A stretch of DNA of 64,000 bases from Macrocystis pyrifera (lineage: Eukaryota; Sar; Phaeophyceae; Laminariales; Laminariaceae): positions 2,232,001 to 2,296,000 of the forward strand of contig JASSKH010000016.1 of the NCBI GenBank assembly GCA_031763025.1, read 5' to 3'. A program made the translations under genes and the position numbers. Positions 32,757-43,548 of the stretch are shown piece after piece. Each line of letters begins with the position of its first letter. Position 1 is the stretch's first letter. The notes beneath the pieces are model-generated. The model searched no databases, was not told the origin of the DNA, and saw only the letters and a program-made list of their open reading frames with translations.

Positions 32757-33870
32757 TCACCCAGCAGGCCAAAGTGGTCCGACGCGAGTGATTGCATCGC
32801 CTGCCGGCAATGGCCGTCGTCCGGCTACTATTGCAATGATGCCGTTGTCGACGTAGTACCGTAAGAAACAACATCTCACGGTATTACCCCCCGTGCCGGG
32901 CACGGGATGACAATGCCTCGTGAGCGGCACGACCGAACCCCCCCGCGCCGGGGTGAGTAAGACGTGCGCGACGGCAGACGACTGTGTCTTGAAACATAGG
33001 ACAATTGTGATAATATTCGAGCGCCGACGCCACCACCCCCCAAACCCTGGGCTGTTTCGCCACCAGAACAGCAACCGCAGGTCCACAGCCACGTAATTGC
33101 CGGCCACATACCCAACGACGGTCGCCCCGGTAGAGTCTATGCGAACCTGCCGAAAACATCCTTGACTTCTACCCAGCCCGAGACAAGCTTTGCTACCGTG
33201 TTTCCGACGCAATGATTGGACCCGCAACAACACACGCGAAGCACGCAGCCGAGCTCGCAAGGCGGCGCGGAAGAAAGCATGAGTTGTTATTAACGCTGAT
33301 ACGTCCACCAGAGCGCGCAAAAGTGGGATCGTGAACGATACGACGTTTGGGTTTCGAAACGACAGCCGAGGATGAAATCTAGAGGCCCAGAATAACAGCA
33401 GCGGAACCAAAATCGAACACCAAGGCACCCCCGCGCGCGACATCTGCGCACACCGTGTCGTGAATAGCAGCATAATGCGAGGGCGACCCGTGGTGGTTAC
33501 CGTAAGCAAGCTTAGTAATAAAACCATCCCCTCGTGCAAGGTTGACCGGCGATCCCGCAGACAACACACGAAGCAGTTGAGTAATCGCATGAACATTTTT
33601 GACGCTCTCGAACCAGTGGCAAACTGCAACGGAGCAGATATGCGGAGCGAGACGAGACGAGCCGACGGTGGTCACAAACGAGGCTACGCTGCCGTTACAG
33701 CCACGCAAGAGGGGAGGTACCTACGCTAAGGATCTGATCGAGGCTTGTCGAGCCTAGCAGTGACATGGATTGGGCTACACTCGCCTGCGTGGAAAGCCAT
33801 GACTCGACCGGAACGCTCAGAGTCAAACTACACACGGGATCACTCGGTAACACCGGCGCAGACACACAAA
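32757..33870 (-). pseudogene. DIRS-like reverse transcriptase, YVDD changed to YVDN
   Basis: Blocks in order: SVPVESWLSTQASVAQSMSL (about 33850), NLARGDGFITKLAYGNHHGS and ALVFDFGSAAVILGL (33379-33708), RRIVHDPTFARSGGRISVNN (fingers), a palm block GCFRQVRIDSTGATVVGYVA with the first Asp region just before it, VAVDLRLLFWWRNSPGFGG, and RYYVDNGIIA. The catalytic motif of this family is YVDD; the second Asp reads Asn (codon AAC, 32843-32854). Blocks lie in three frames. Confidence 0.85.
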
Positions 33871-34380
33871 AATTATCTCAGTCCCCGAAGGAGACGGATC
33901 CCGTAGAGAGGGCGACGCGCTTGGGCCTCACGCCACCTTCGCCAGTTAGATCATCCAACGCACGCCCACGCAATCCTCTCGCGTTGCCGCGCTTAGCTGT
34001 CCACTCTGGAGCAGCTCCGCGCGCAGTGGGTGCTGCGACGGCCCCACCGACCGTTGGAGCGGCCGCCGCCTCCCCCCCGGATGGTGTTGGCTTGACCGAG
34101 AGGAAGGGCCCGTGTACTCATCTGGAGCTGAAGCCGCCGCCCACAAAAGCCCCGCCACCGCTCACGTTTCGAGGAGCGTTTCTCGCGCACAGAGCGAGAG
34201 CGCGCGATCTATCCTTCGCCCCCGCCGATATTGCCGCCAACCCAGGCGCTGAGAGCGGCGGGAGATGACGAGTTCGCCGGGAGAGAGCTGTTCACGTGAG
34301 TACAATCGCGCCACTTGCACCTCCTAGTGGCTGCTTACATGTTGCAAGACTGTATGTTACTTTTCCTGGTGTACCAAGCG

Positions 34381-35087
34381 TCAGGCGAAATAAAAGCCCG
34401 GCAGCGGCCTTACGTTTGGAAGACCCCTCCCACCGGTGCGGTTGCCCCGGGAGGTTTCCTCGACAATCATCAGGAAATCACCACCACCCCAGCAGAAGGT
34501 GAACGTACGGTCGAAAGCGGGAACTGGGGGCAGTTCGAACTCCGTGTCCGTCGGAGGAGGCACCACAGGCGGTTGGCTCCTCAGCGAGAAGCGTATGAGC
34601 TCGTTCACCCATAGCCGAATGTCGTGATTGACCATTTCCCACATAACGTTCCTAGCCCTGGCACTCGACCAGTTGGCGTAGTTGCACAGTGTGCGCGTCC
34701 ACAAATCGGCGGACACCGTCGTGAAAGCTGCGCTGAGAGGAGTCTGCCTCTCCAGGTACGGGCTTGCAGCGTTGGCCACCGGCGATAACACAACCGAAAA
34801 ACCCCGATGAGCGCCGATCGCACGAGTTCGAGGCGGCCGGCGACCATAACCCACCCTTTGGGGGACCCATCAGTCTGGGGCCAAAACTGGGGGCCCAAAT
34901 TGGGTAACGACAAAACGTCAAAGTGTCTAACGGAACGGAACTGGGTGGCAACTCCCGCCGTGACGTTGACCAACTCCCCCACAAAGGCTTGGATGTCGGC
35001 CGGAGAATCACTGATCAGGTGGGGGATGCGGCCCCGAAAAACCCAGTGCCTTTGCGAGCCAGACCTCTTCCAGAGGAAAGCTTCGTC
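34381..35087 (-). pseudogene. DIRS-like gag-like ORF, 3' half
   Basis: The frame 34605-34982 reads VGELVNVTAGVATQFRSVRH and LGPQFWPQTDGSPKGWVMVA. After a frameshift near 34800 the frame 34381-34854 gives LWTRTLCNYANWSSARARNV, MVNHDIRLWVNELIRFSL and a Pro-rich end. It lies on the same strand and just upstream of the RT, where gag belongs. It has no zinc knuckle that I can see. The other half is beyond the copia insertion. Confidence 0.55.
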
Positions 35088-35343
35088 TGTTCGTTTGGAT
35101 CGTTCCAGCAGCGACGGTTACAAGTTGTAGAGGGTTGCGTATATCTTCGCAGGCGTTCTTATGAATTATGCCGTGTGTTCACGAGGAGAGTTTGAGCACT
35201 CCGTTCTCTGCTCCGTTCTCTGCTCCGAGCTACGAGCTAGGCTCCGCTCTTTCTCCCCTCATCTGTCCTCTAATACAACGACTATAAAGCAACTCATCAG
35301 ACCACGTGGTGGTCAGGGCATCCAGGCTTGGACTCTACGAACA
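35088..35343 (+). repeat. Copia 5' LTR
   Basis: It has TGTTCG...CGAACA ends, an internal short duplication (CTCCGTTCTCTG twice, 35199-35222), and a TATA-like TATAAAG at 35283. If that TATA box is used, R and U5 together occupy only the last 30 or so bases. Confidence 0.97.
35283..35289 (+). promoter_or_regulatory. TATA-like box in the 5' LTR
   Basis: TATAAAG at 35283-35289, repeated at 41113-41119 in the 3' LTR. Its place near the end of the LTR would put the RNA start close to 35315. This is inferred from spacing only. Confidence 0.4.
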
Positions 35344-35388
35344 CACTAGTGAACTTGAACGTTTGAGGTCTAGTACCAGAAGCCCACG

Positions 35389-36999
35389 ATGCCCTCGAAG
35401 GGATCGGCTCAAGGAGAGCCCGACTCTCCAAGTGACGTTGAAACGCTGCGACGCGAGATCGAACTGGCGATGGAGAAAAGAGAGGCGTCGATGATGAACG
35501 CCATGAGGGACATGATGGCCGAGTTCATGAGGAACAACGGCCGATCGGAGTCCGGCAGCGCTGTGAGTAGCACTGCTGTAGGGGAGAGCCCACAAGGGGC
35601 AGTACCCACTGCTGTAAGAGAGATTGCAGCAGAGGAAGAGACAAATTTGCGTGAAGGCGCCTCGCCAGATTTGGGAGCAACTGGACGCGGAGGAACTGCG
35701 TTGCCTGTCGAGGTTGGCCCACCGAGGGGTGAGCCAGACCAGCACGGGAGGACAGGAGGAAGGGGTGCATACCCCGGCGGTGAGTTGGGTGGTGGATTTG
35801 ATCTGCCTCTATCGCACCATTTGGCCTTCAAACACACTCCTGTGCCATCGTTTAGTGGGCTAAAATCTGAGTTCAACCCCTGGACAAGAGACGCTCGGTA
35901 TTACGCCAAAGGAGTTGGTTTCTTGTCTGCTTTCGTGTCGGATCCACCACAGTACATTCCCGTAGGGGAATTAGACACCGAAAACTCGATGCTTGTCGCT
36001 AGGGGGTTTAGCCGCGAAAGTGTGCACAGGCATACACTGGCACGGAATTTCCTGTCGACGGCCCTCAAGAGCAAGAGCGATAAAAGCATTTTGCACCGGT
36101 GTACCTCGCCGAGGCAAGCGTGGGACGCTCTCCTTGCGTGGTACGGCCCTCAGACGACGGGGGCCAAATCAGACCTCTCCCGACGCCTTAACAGTTTTAA
36201 GATGGCGCCGGGGAGCAACCCGCTCGAGGAGATGGGCAGGATCGAGGATCTTGCCGCGGAAATGCGAACAGCAGGAATGTCAGTAGACGACCACATGCTG
36301 TACACCATATTTATTGACGCTCTGCCTGCCGAATACGAAGTGGAGGCTCGGAACCTGGCATCACGTGACAGCATCGGCCGTGATGACATCATCAAGGCTG
36401 TTCGAGAACGGCATCACCGACTTTCTGGAAACAGGAAGAAGGGGTCCAAAGCTGGCCACGCAGGCCATGCTATGTACGCCGGCGGCGGCGGCGGTGGTGG
36501 TCGCCGGAAAGGCGGAGGAAATAGCAAAGAAAAAGGTGGACGACGGGGCCACGGACGAGGCGGTAGAGGCTCCAACGAGGACGGTGGTGGCTCGGCCGCG
36601 GCTGCTGGTGGCAATGGTAACGACGCCAAAGCCGCCAGTGGAAGTACTCCAGTGGGCAAGTGCCATAGGTGAGGCAAGAAGGGCCATTGGAGGAGCGAGT
36701 GTACGGCGAAGCTATGCAGTCGATGCCAGGGACGCGGGCACTCTGCCGATGCCTGTCCCATGTCCACGGATCGATGCAGTCGATGCAACGGGCTGGGGCA
36801 CGCTGCTGATCTCTGCCCGTCATCGAAAGAAGAAGCTGTCATGGCGGTGACGAGTAAGGATGGGGCAAGGGACGACGACCCGGAAAAAGGTACGGTCCAG
36901 GCCTCAGCTTTCAAGGCCGAAGAGACAGGCAAGTGGAGCGATGGTTCGGGGGAAGGGGAGTCTGCTTGGCAGGTAAAAGGACGAGGCTTGGATATGTGA
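35389..36999 (+). pseudogene. Copia gag with three zinc knuckles, first one broken by TGA
   Basis: The start at 35389 (MPSKGSAQGEPDSPSD) is the first Met after the LTR. Residues about 15-50 are helical and charged. The capsid-like domain reads FKHTPVPSFSGLKSEFNPWT, QAWDALLAWYGPQTTGAKSD, LNSFKMAPGSNPLEEMGRIE and ALPAEYEVEARNLASRD, the UBN2/gag-polypeptide pattern. A Gly/Arg-rich stretch (about residues 365-420) precedes three tandem knuckles. The first reads CHR-stop-GKKGHWRSEC: a TGA (36670-36672) stands exactly where the second Cys of C-x2-C-x4-H-x4-C belongs. The next two, CSRCQGRGHSADAC and CSRCNGLGHAADLC, are intact and in the same frame. The frame closes at 36999, overlapping the protease frame. 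Confidence 0.9.
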
Positions 37000-37585
37000 T
37001 AGTGGTGCGTCTACCCACATGACGCCCTCCGCTGACTGCATGATCAATTATAGAGAATGCAACTTGACTCTCCGAATCGCTGACGGATCCACCCGAGCGA
37101 TCGAAGGTTACGGTGACGTGAGTGTTGTCTTTCGGTCCGGAAACGGTCCCGTGCAAGTGCTGCTTACGAACGTTGCGCACGTGCCGGATCTCCGCTACCA
37201 CTTATTTTCCCTGCCCACTCTGGTCAAAAACGGCCATACTTTCGAAGGGTGCCCCACGGGGGTTGTAATCAGGCTCAAGTCGGAGCGTTCGATCGTGTTC
37301 CCGTTGAGTGGGACTCTCTACAGCCTATACGGCTACCGGGTCGACCGCAGTTGTGGGGAAAATGCCTGTGCTGTACTCGCCCCGGGACAACTGCCCAACA
37401 AGTCTGCAATCAACATCAACGATTTCCACTGCGCTGCTGGACACTCCCACGAGGTACTACTTCGCAAGACCGCGGAGCAGCAAGGGATTGTCCTCGAGGG
37501 AAAGCTGCTGGAGTGCAAAGGGTGCTCCATGGCAAAGGGTCTCCGCAAAAGTATCAAGCAGTCCCACACACACACGAGCAGATAA
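36977..37585 (+). pseudogene. Copia protease and pre-integrase zinc domain
   Basis: The frame, open from 36977, reads EAWICDSGASTHMT, the aspartic protease active site (D-S-G), with VAHVPDLRYHLFSLPTLVKN further on. The H-H-C-C pre-integrase domain is present: HCAAGHSHEVLLRK and LECKGCSMAKG. It lies +1 relative to gag; the two frames overlap by 23 bp, next to an AAAA run (36975-36978). It ends at 37585 after a CA-repeat (37566-37575), beyond which integrase is in another frame. Confidence 0.88.
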
Positions 37586-38411
37586 GAAGCTCGGGAGGGT
37601 TTTTGTGGATTTGAGTGGACCAAAGGTGGTAGAGTCTCTCGGGCGGAAGCGGTATACTCTCATCGTGCGCGACGATTTTTCACGGTATACGTGGGTGTAC
37701 TTTATGCGCCACAAGTCGGACGCCGCGGAAATGTTCGAGCTGTTCCTTGCGGATTCTCGTGCAGACGGTGTCCCTTCTACGGTGGTAATCGTCCGATCTG
37801 ATGGGGGTGGTGAATTCCGCGGGGGAAAGTTTGGCGACCTGTGTAGATCACGAGGGATCAAGCAGGAATTCACGACGGCCGACAGTCCCCAATACAATGG
37901 AGTAGCAGAGCGCGCGCTAGGTTTGATAGAGACGGCCGCAATGGCGGGCCGAATCCAGGCTCAAGAGCTTTTTCTTGGCGCGAAACTCCCGGCCACGCCG
38001 TCGTTGTGGGCGGAAGCGTCCCACTGGGCGTGTGACGCCTTGAACCGCACAGCAACAACAGCTAACCCGCAGAGCAAGTCGCCACATGAGATGTGGCATG
38101 GTAGCCCCCCCCCGGTAGTACTACTGCCCTTCCTCAAGCCTGGCTATTGCAAGGTGAAGAGGGAAAACAAGTCACAGGCGAAAGCGCAAGAGTGCTTTTA
38201 CCTCGGCCCTGCAACAAACTACCCCGGTGATTCAGTACGAGTGCTGACAAAGAACCGCACTGTGCTAATAACGCGCAATGTCACCTGGCAACGCGTGTCG
38301 CCTGCACCACCTGTACCTGCCCAGGCGAATGACTCCCTGTCTACGGAAAAGGGGGGGTCAGAGGCAGACGACGTGAGCACGTCGGATCGAGGTGGTGGGG
38401 GGGGGTGGTGA
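37575..38411 (+). pseudogene. Copia integrase core
   Basis: The catalytic D-D-E is complete in this frame: Asp in GRVFVDLSGPKVV, Asp in VIVRSDGGGEFRGG, Glu in SPQYNGVAERALGLIETAAM. The core is followed by the copia 'P.e.w.g..p' segment (KSPHEMWHGSPPPVV) and the C-terminal 'ak.CfYLGpa..yPG' block. The reading frame is shifted against the upstream domain at the CA repeat, and breaks again at a G run near 38397. Confidence 0.92.
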
Positions 38412-40603
38412 ATGAGCTGGACAACGGTCTGGCTCACTTGAACGACCTCGACGTGACGTGGGGTTTTGACCTGGACGCGTTTTTATGCAGGAGCGCGCAC
38501 AGCCGACACTTGCCGCCGGCGAGGCCGGCGGCGAAACACCCGAGACGGTGGGTTCGTCTCAAGGGGGCGCCGTGGACGCCTTCTCGGTCCCGACAGGGAG
38601 GGCCGAAACAGCCGAGACGATGGATTCGTTTCAAGGGGGCGCCGTGGACGCCTCCTCGGTCCCAACAGGGAGGGCCGGAAAACGACCCGGGCGCAGCATC
38701 AGCCTCCGACACCGGGCAAGGGGACGGTGAGGATCCCCCCGCGGTCCTGTCGGGAAGGCCAGCACACGAGCTCAGCAGCTGGGGCCGGCTCCCCCCGACT
38801 GTACGGGGCCGGACCCGGGGTCAAAGCCAACGCCTGGAGAGTGAACCTGCTGTGCACCAGATAAGGATGGATGAAAGGACCGCAGACGCGCTGCTTGCGG
38901 CAGCGTACGAGTCGTGGACGAAGCCTGGGAGCATGCTGGATCGTACGCCCTGGACGACGGAGGACGCAGTGGCTTTGATGGCCGGAGGTCCTGCTGTGGA
39001 GAACAAAGGGGAGTTGAGCGTGTGCATGCCGAGTGGTTTCCCGGAAGACGTAGAACCGCCCCCACAGTCCGTAGCAGATGTAGAGCGTTCTCAATACAAA
39101 GCGGCGTGGCACGAGGCCATGAAAATTGAGTTGGACGGTCACAAAACGACCGGTACGTACGAAGCCGCGACACCGCCAAAAGGGCGGAAACCTGTAGGTG
39201 CGAAGTGGGTGTTTACCTACAAGACGGATAAGGATGGCTTGATAGTAAAGACAAAGGCCAGACTTGTGGCTAAGGGTTTTAGCCAGGTGCAGGATGTAGA
39301 TTATTTTCAAACGTTTGCACCGACTCCCTCGTCAGCGTCAGTTAAAATTCTGGCGGCTGTTGCAAATGAACATGGTTTAAAGATTTTTCATCTAGATGTC
39401 GCACAAGCTTTTGTTCGCGCGAAACTCGACGCCGAGATATACATGAAACTGCCCGGTGGGTGTGGTGACATGTCAGGAAAGATCGTCCGCCTAAACAGAT
39501 CACTGTATGGTCTAAAGCAGAGCGGACGGCAGTGGGCCGGATTATTGGTAGAGACCGTGGTAGAGTACGGAATGGAGCAGTGTAGGTCTGACCCGTGTGT
39601 GTTTCGCATGGTTGTGGACGGCAAGGTAGAACTGATCATGGCCGTTCATGTAGATGACATCGTGATCGCAGGATCGGATGAGACTTGTAGAGGTTTCCAT
39701 GCCGCGCTAGCTATGAAATTTCCCACGAATAACCTTGGCGAACTGACTTGATACACTGGTTGTGCTTTCAAACGCGACTGGGAACTGGGGACATTGGAGA
39801 TTACGCAGAAGGCGTTCATTGAGAGCATGCTGAATCGTTTTGGTGTTAACTCATCCTCTGATATCCCCGCGACCCCCGGTGTGGAACTAGGTCCAAGAGA
39901 GGAGGGCGAACTTGGAGGAGACTGGCCGTACAGGGAGGCTGTGGGCAGCTTAATGTGGCTGTCGACCATGACGAGGCCGGACATCTCGAACGCTGTGCGT
40001 GCTGTGGCGCGCCACTCCCACAACCCAACGGAGAGGCACTGGAAGGCAGTTTTGAAGATTATGGCTTACCTCCACGGGACCAGGTTTATGGGATTGACTT
40101 TTGTACGGGGCTCGGGTTTGGATTTGACTGCGTATAGTGATGCTGATTATGCGGATAAGTCGAACGATAGGCGCTCGGTATCGGGGACGGTAATTACCCT
40201 AGGGGGTGCGGCCGTCAGTTGGGCAAGTAGTACGCAGAGGTGTGTTACGTTGTCGACAGCAGAAGCAGAGTATGTCGCCCTGGGTGAAGGGGTGAAGGAA
40301 GCTTTGTTTACGGGCGCGGTGTTGTCGTTTATCTGTCCAGAGCTAAGCGGATCATGTGTCCGGGTTTTCGAGGATAACCAGGGGGCCATAGCGTTGGCTG
40401 AAAACCCTCTTAGTTCTGCTCGGAGTAAGCATATCGACGTGGGTTTTCATTTTGTCAGAGAGCTACTTCGTGCTAAGAAGATCGACATTCAGTTCGTAGC
40501 TTCGGAAGAGCAGCACGCGGATATTTTGACGAAATCCCTTGCTGCGACCCCTTTTAAGTCTCATCGTAGGTTCTTGTTGAATCTGCCTTTGGAGGGTGAG
40601 TGA
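38405..40603 (+). pseudogene. Copia reverse transcriptase and RNase H, with a TGA stop inside RT
   Basis: A linker (38405-39060) contains a 72-bp tandem duplication. RT follows: GAKWVFTYKTDKDGLIVKTK, ARLVAKGFSQVQDVDYFQTF, HLDVAQAFVRAKLDAEIYMK (first Asp), LNRSLYGLKQSGRQW and the catalytic VHVDDIVIAG. At 39749-39751 TGA replaces the Trp of the 'LGeLsWyLGC' block. The same frame continues to 40603 with MTRPDISNAVRAV and RNase H: AYSDADYADKSNDRRSVSG, LSTAEAEYVALGEG, VFEDNQGAIALAENP, SKHIDVGFHFVREL and HADILTKSL. All catalytic residues are present. Within the linker the most protein-like reading changes frame at a T run (about 38480) and again near 38690. Confidence 0.93.
38541..38684 (+). repeat. 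72-bp tandem duplication in the copia linker
   Basis: Two units (38541 and 38613) share CAAGGGGGCGCCGTGGACGC and ACAGGGAGGGCCG. The unit is a multiple of three, so it keeps frame. Confidence 0.88.
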
Positions 40604-40902
40604 GGGGTATGAGCATTATTCGATGAGTACCATGTTTGAGTGATGCGAGGAATAATTTGTCAGTTCGCCAACCCTGCGCTACTTTGAGGGGCATGGGGGA
40701 GTAGGGCACCGCTTGGCATTTTATTTTCTGGCCATGGTCATCGTCTGGAATGCGGCCGTTGTTTCAATTGCAATGGTTTGGAGTATATGTGTTATACAGG
40801 GGGTTTTGTCCCGGTGGCCGGGTTTCCTCCTGCGGGACTGTCGTTGGCTGTTCTTAGGTCCTAGCAAGTCTTGAATGTCTTTTCGGTCTCGTCACTGCTG
40901 TG

Positions 40903-40917
40903 AAGAGCCAGGGAGGG
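40903..40917 (+). other. Copia polypurine tract
   Basis: A purine-rich GAAGAGCCAGGGAGGG-like run ends immediately before the TG of the 3' LTR. It would prime plus-strand DNA synthesis. Between the RNase H stop (40603) and this tract lie 300 bp of untranslated sequence. Confidence 0.7.
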
Positions 40918-41173
40918 TGTTCGTTTGGATCGTTCCAGCAGCGACGGTTACAAGTTGTAGAGGGTTGCGTATATCTTCGCAGGCGTTCTTATGAATTATG
41001 CCGTGTGTTCACGAGGAGAGTTTGAGCACTCCGTTCTCTGCTCCGTTCTCTGCTCCGAGCTACGAGCTAGGCTCCGCTCTTTCTCCCCTCATCTGTCCTC
41101 TAATACAACGACTATAAAGCAACTCATCAGACCACGTGGTGGTCAGGGCATCCAGGCTTGGACTCTACGAACA
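40918..41173 (+). repeat. Copia 3' LTR
   Basis: 256 bp; no difference from the 5' LTR found when read base by base. It is followed by the TCGTC target duplication at 41174-41178. Confidence 0.97.
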
Positions 41174-41573
41174 TCGTCGACGAGTTACGACTTTTGCATT
41201 CGCCGCTTCCGGGTCTCTGCTGCCTCGAGAAACGTCACCCTGAGTTGCCTGGTTATCAACGAGTTGTTGCCGCACGATCTCCAGGTGGGCGCACTGCGCC
41301 GCTCAAGGTCGAAATCGAGTCCTGGATGCCCGAGATAGAATCCACCAGGTCAGTGGTTCTTGATGAGGCTGCTTGCATATGGCCCCGAACAAGACCGAAC
41401 TGGCTTTCTACCTGCCCAAGCCACTGGACCATGTCGGCCGACTGGACGAATTCCGACCCGGCACCAACAGGGCGATCGTCGGCCGCAGTGCTCCAAGAAT
41501 CGGCCTCCGCGTGGGACGCAGCAGCGGCAGCGGTGTTCTCATCAGTCTTCGTGACATCATTGGGACGCAACAA
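41174..41573 (-). pseudogene. DIRS-like gag-like ORF, 5' half
   Basis: The frame begins at a Met at 41573 (MLRPNDVTKTDENTAAAAAS) and contains a helical stretch, DMVQWLGQVESQFGLVRGHM then DLVDSISGIQDSISTL, likely a coiled coil. A frameshift near 41300 moves the reading to LEIVRQQLVDNQATQGDVSR. Joined across the copia target site it leads in the same direction to the 3' half. The gag identity is inferred from position. Confidence 0.5.
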
Positions 41574-43435
41574 CGACAGCAGACGGCATCAGCAGTATGT
41601 AACCACGAAATGCCAACGCCAGCGCCAAGCCGAGCAGCGAACAAGGACAACTGCTCTCAGCAATCCAAAGAAAGCTAAACCAGTGTTGACCACACCTTGA
41701 ACTTGTCTTGGTGACCCTATCTCGCTCCCTCCTCTCGATCGCGTGTCAACGGCTGCTGTAGAACTCATCCCGGGTGCACTTATAGACAGACTATACGAGT
41801 ACAACAACCCGTGGTGAGCTCATTGGTTAATATTTCCCATACGTACAAAACATATTGTTTTTCGTATCTCGGTAATACTCAATTTTTCGTGACATTTTCA
41901 AGTCGTAAAGTTTCCGATATTTCAATTCCAACAGCATTTGTGGGTGCAACCAGTTCTCGCGTGGGGGGCACGGCCAGACCGGGCCGGGCCGACCGCGCCT
42001 GGCCCAGCCCGTGACATCATCGAACGACGGTCCGAAGCCTGCCGTCGCCTGCGACATTCCAATTTCATCGACCGTTGGCCAAGCCCGGTTCGCGAGATAT
42101 TCTCTCGCAAGCCGTCTGTCCGGCTTGGCCTGGGACACTCTCAGATAATTTTCGCTCTTGTCTTCGAGCTTTTTATCCTCTTCTTCGAAATTTCTTTTCC
42201 ACAACGTGCTCGTCAGCCCACGCCCAGCGGTGTCTTTGGGTAGCCGATTGTAGCCCACAACCGGCGTACGGAGCAGAGTTTGCTATGTCCCAACACCGGC
42301 CTTCGGATACCGTTGGTGCGCGTGGGTTGCGTAGTACCTTCATCAGGCGTATTTTGAGACATGACCAAAGTCACGAATCGTGATTTTGCCACTTTTTAGG
42401 GAAAAGTTCAACAAATTGGCGTCAGGAATTGTGTTTTTTTGTCCTAATTCACGACAAACAATTCACGATTCATGACAAAAATATCACCTATCGTATGTTA
42501 GGAATGGTCCTTAGACATACCGTCCAAGCGATTGTAGCAACGCTGACCACGGCTTCTTGTGCCCTACTGCTGCTGCTGCTAGTGCTGTTGCTCCTGCTGC
42601 CGCCACGTCTGCTGCTGCGGCTGACGACCTTTTTCTCTTAAACACTAATAAGCTCGAAGTCACGGGCACATACGACCGCGGACGTAGCTATTCGTTCGCG
42701 TTGGCTCAGAACTAATATCCGTATTCGCACAGCATTCCCACTGCTCGACGATGCTCATCGAACGTTTGAAATTCACGCTCTTGCGCTTTCTGCTAATTGG
42801 TAGGTACGCGGACAACTACCAAGCCACCGGGGACGCATGCATCAAGATACATCAGGTGAAGCAAACATTTCGGTCGATACCAACATATTTTTAAGTACTG
42901 CTGTATCACATATCCTACGTATACAAAGTCGGGTATGATGTGAAGCGGGCCAATGACGAGGCTCCTGGAGTGTGATTTGTACTTGGTCTTACCGCAGTCT
43001 GTACCTGGTTTTGGTCCAAAAGGCTGGCTAGCAACTCAGCTCATGCTGCTACTGTATGCACTGCTGCGGTAGTACTGGCATATGATCCGAGATGCGAGGC
43101 AGGACAATTAATGATGGTGAAGTGTGCGTCTTTTCTTTGCCAAGCTAGTTAATTTATTTTCTAAATTCGGGGACATCATACAAATACGTACCTGGTACTA
43201 GCCAGTGTGTAGGTACTACCTACTGACCTACAGGGGTAAAAGACCGATCGATTGTCTAGCCCAGGGTAACACTCGTAGCACTCTCCCCTGCTCTGAAGGA
43301 TGGGATCTTCGGGGCGTCGGTACCGTGCACGGCCGTACGCTAACCTACCCGCTTCGTCTCAATTCCTGGGGAGCTAGGGGGAAATGCTTATAGGAACGAA
43401 CATTCAAGAGTTTATAGATGAAACGTTCTATTTTC
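41574..43435. other. No gene; small repeats
   Basis: There is an imperfect inverted repeat (about 42369-42386 and 42459-42477, GTCACGAATCGTGA-type), a CTG/GCT-rich triplet stretch (42566-42630), a dispersed-family copy (42757-42850) with the block at 42818-42836, and TACTGCTGTA at 42896. At 43228-43262 CTACAGGGG and GACCGATCGATTG match the head of the tRNA-related sequence at 43549-43645. Confidence 0.4.
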
Positions 43436-43545
43436 CGGGGGACCATACAATAGTAAACAGAACAAAATGATGTTATTAATAGTAAAAATACGTAAATATA
43501 TAGGTTTTTGTGAGTACCGTAAATCCTATATACTACGGTCCCCCG
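43436..43545 (+). mobile_element. MITE, copy 1 (110 bp)
   Basis: Terminal inverted repeats CGGGGGACC...GGTCCCCCG. The AT-rich interior (AGTAAAAATACGTAAATATA, then TAGGTTTTTGTGAGTACC) is the reverse complement of the interior of copy 2 at 63462-63560. It encodes nothing. Confidence 0.75.
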
Positions 43546-43548
43546 TAA

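Larger units (their letters stand above)
35088..41173 (+). mobile_element. Complete Ty1/copia element, recently inserted
   Basis: The element runs from LTR to LTR (6086 bp) and is flanked by a 5-bp target duplication, TCGTC, at 35083-35087 and 41174-41178. The LTRs are 256 bp, begin TGTTCG and end CGAACA, and I find no difference between them. Order inside: gag, protease, integrase, RT, RNase H, polypurine tract, the copia order. Five frame breaks and two TGA stops interrupt the coding region. It sits inside the DIRS-like gag-like ORF, in the opposite orientation. Confidence 0.96.
31080..41573 (-). mobile_element. DIRS-like YR retrotransposon relic, split by a copia insertion
   Basis: Reading down the minus strand: coiled-coil gag-like ORF (41573 to 41174, then 35087 to 34381 after removal of the nested copia), RT (about 33870-32757), RNase H (32692-31743), tyrosine recombinase (31343-31080, truncated). 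RT plus RNase H plus a tyrosine recombinase in place of a DDE integrase is the definition of DIRS-like elements. The recombinase lacks its H-x-x-R and Tyr part. Terminal repeats of this element were not identified. Confidence 0.8.

Noticed and set aside
36977..36999. Programmed +1 frameshift between gag and protease in the copia element
   Set aside because: The overlap sits beside an AAAA run and the other breaks in this element also fall on runs, so an indel is the simpler reading; no known slippery motif is present.
36670..39751. Alternative genetic code (TGA as Cys or Trp)
   Set aside because: One code cannot give both Cys and Trp, and intact ORFs elsewhere end at TGA.
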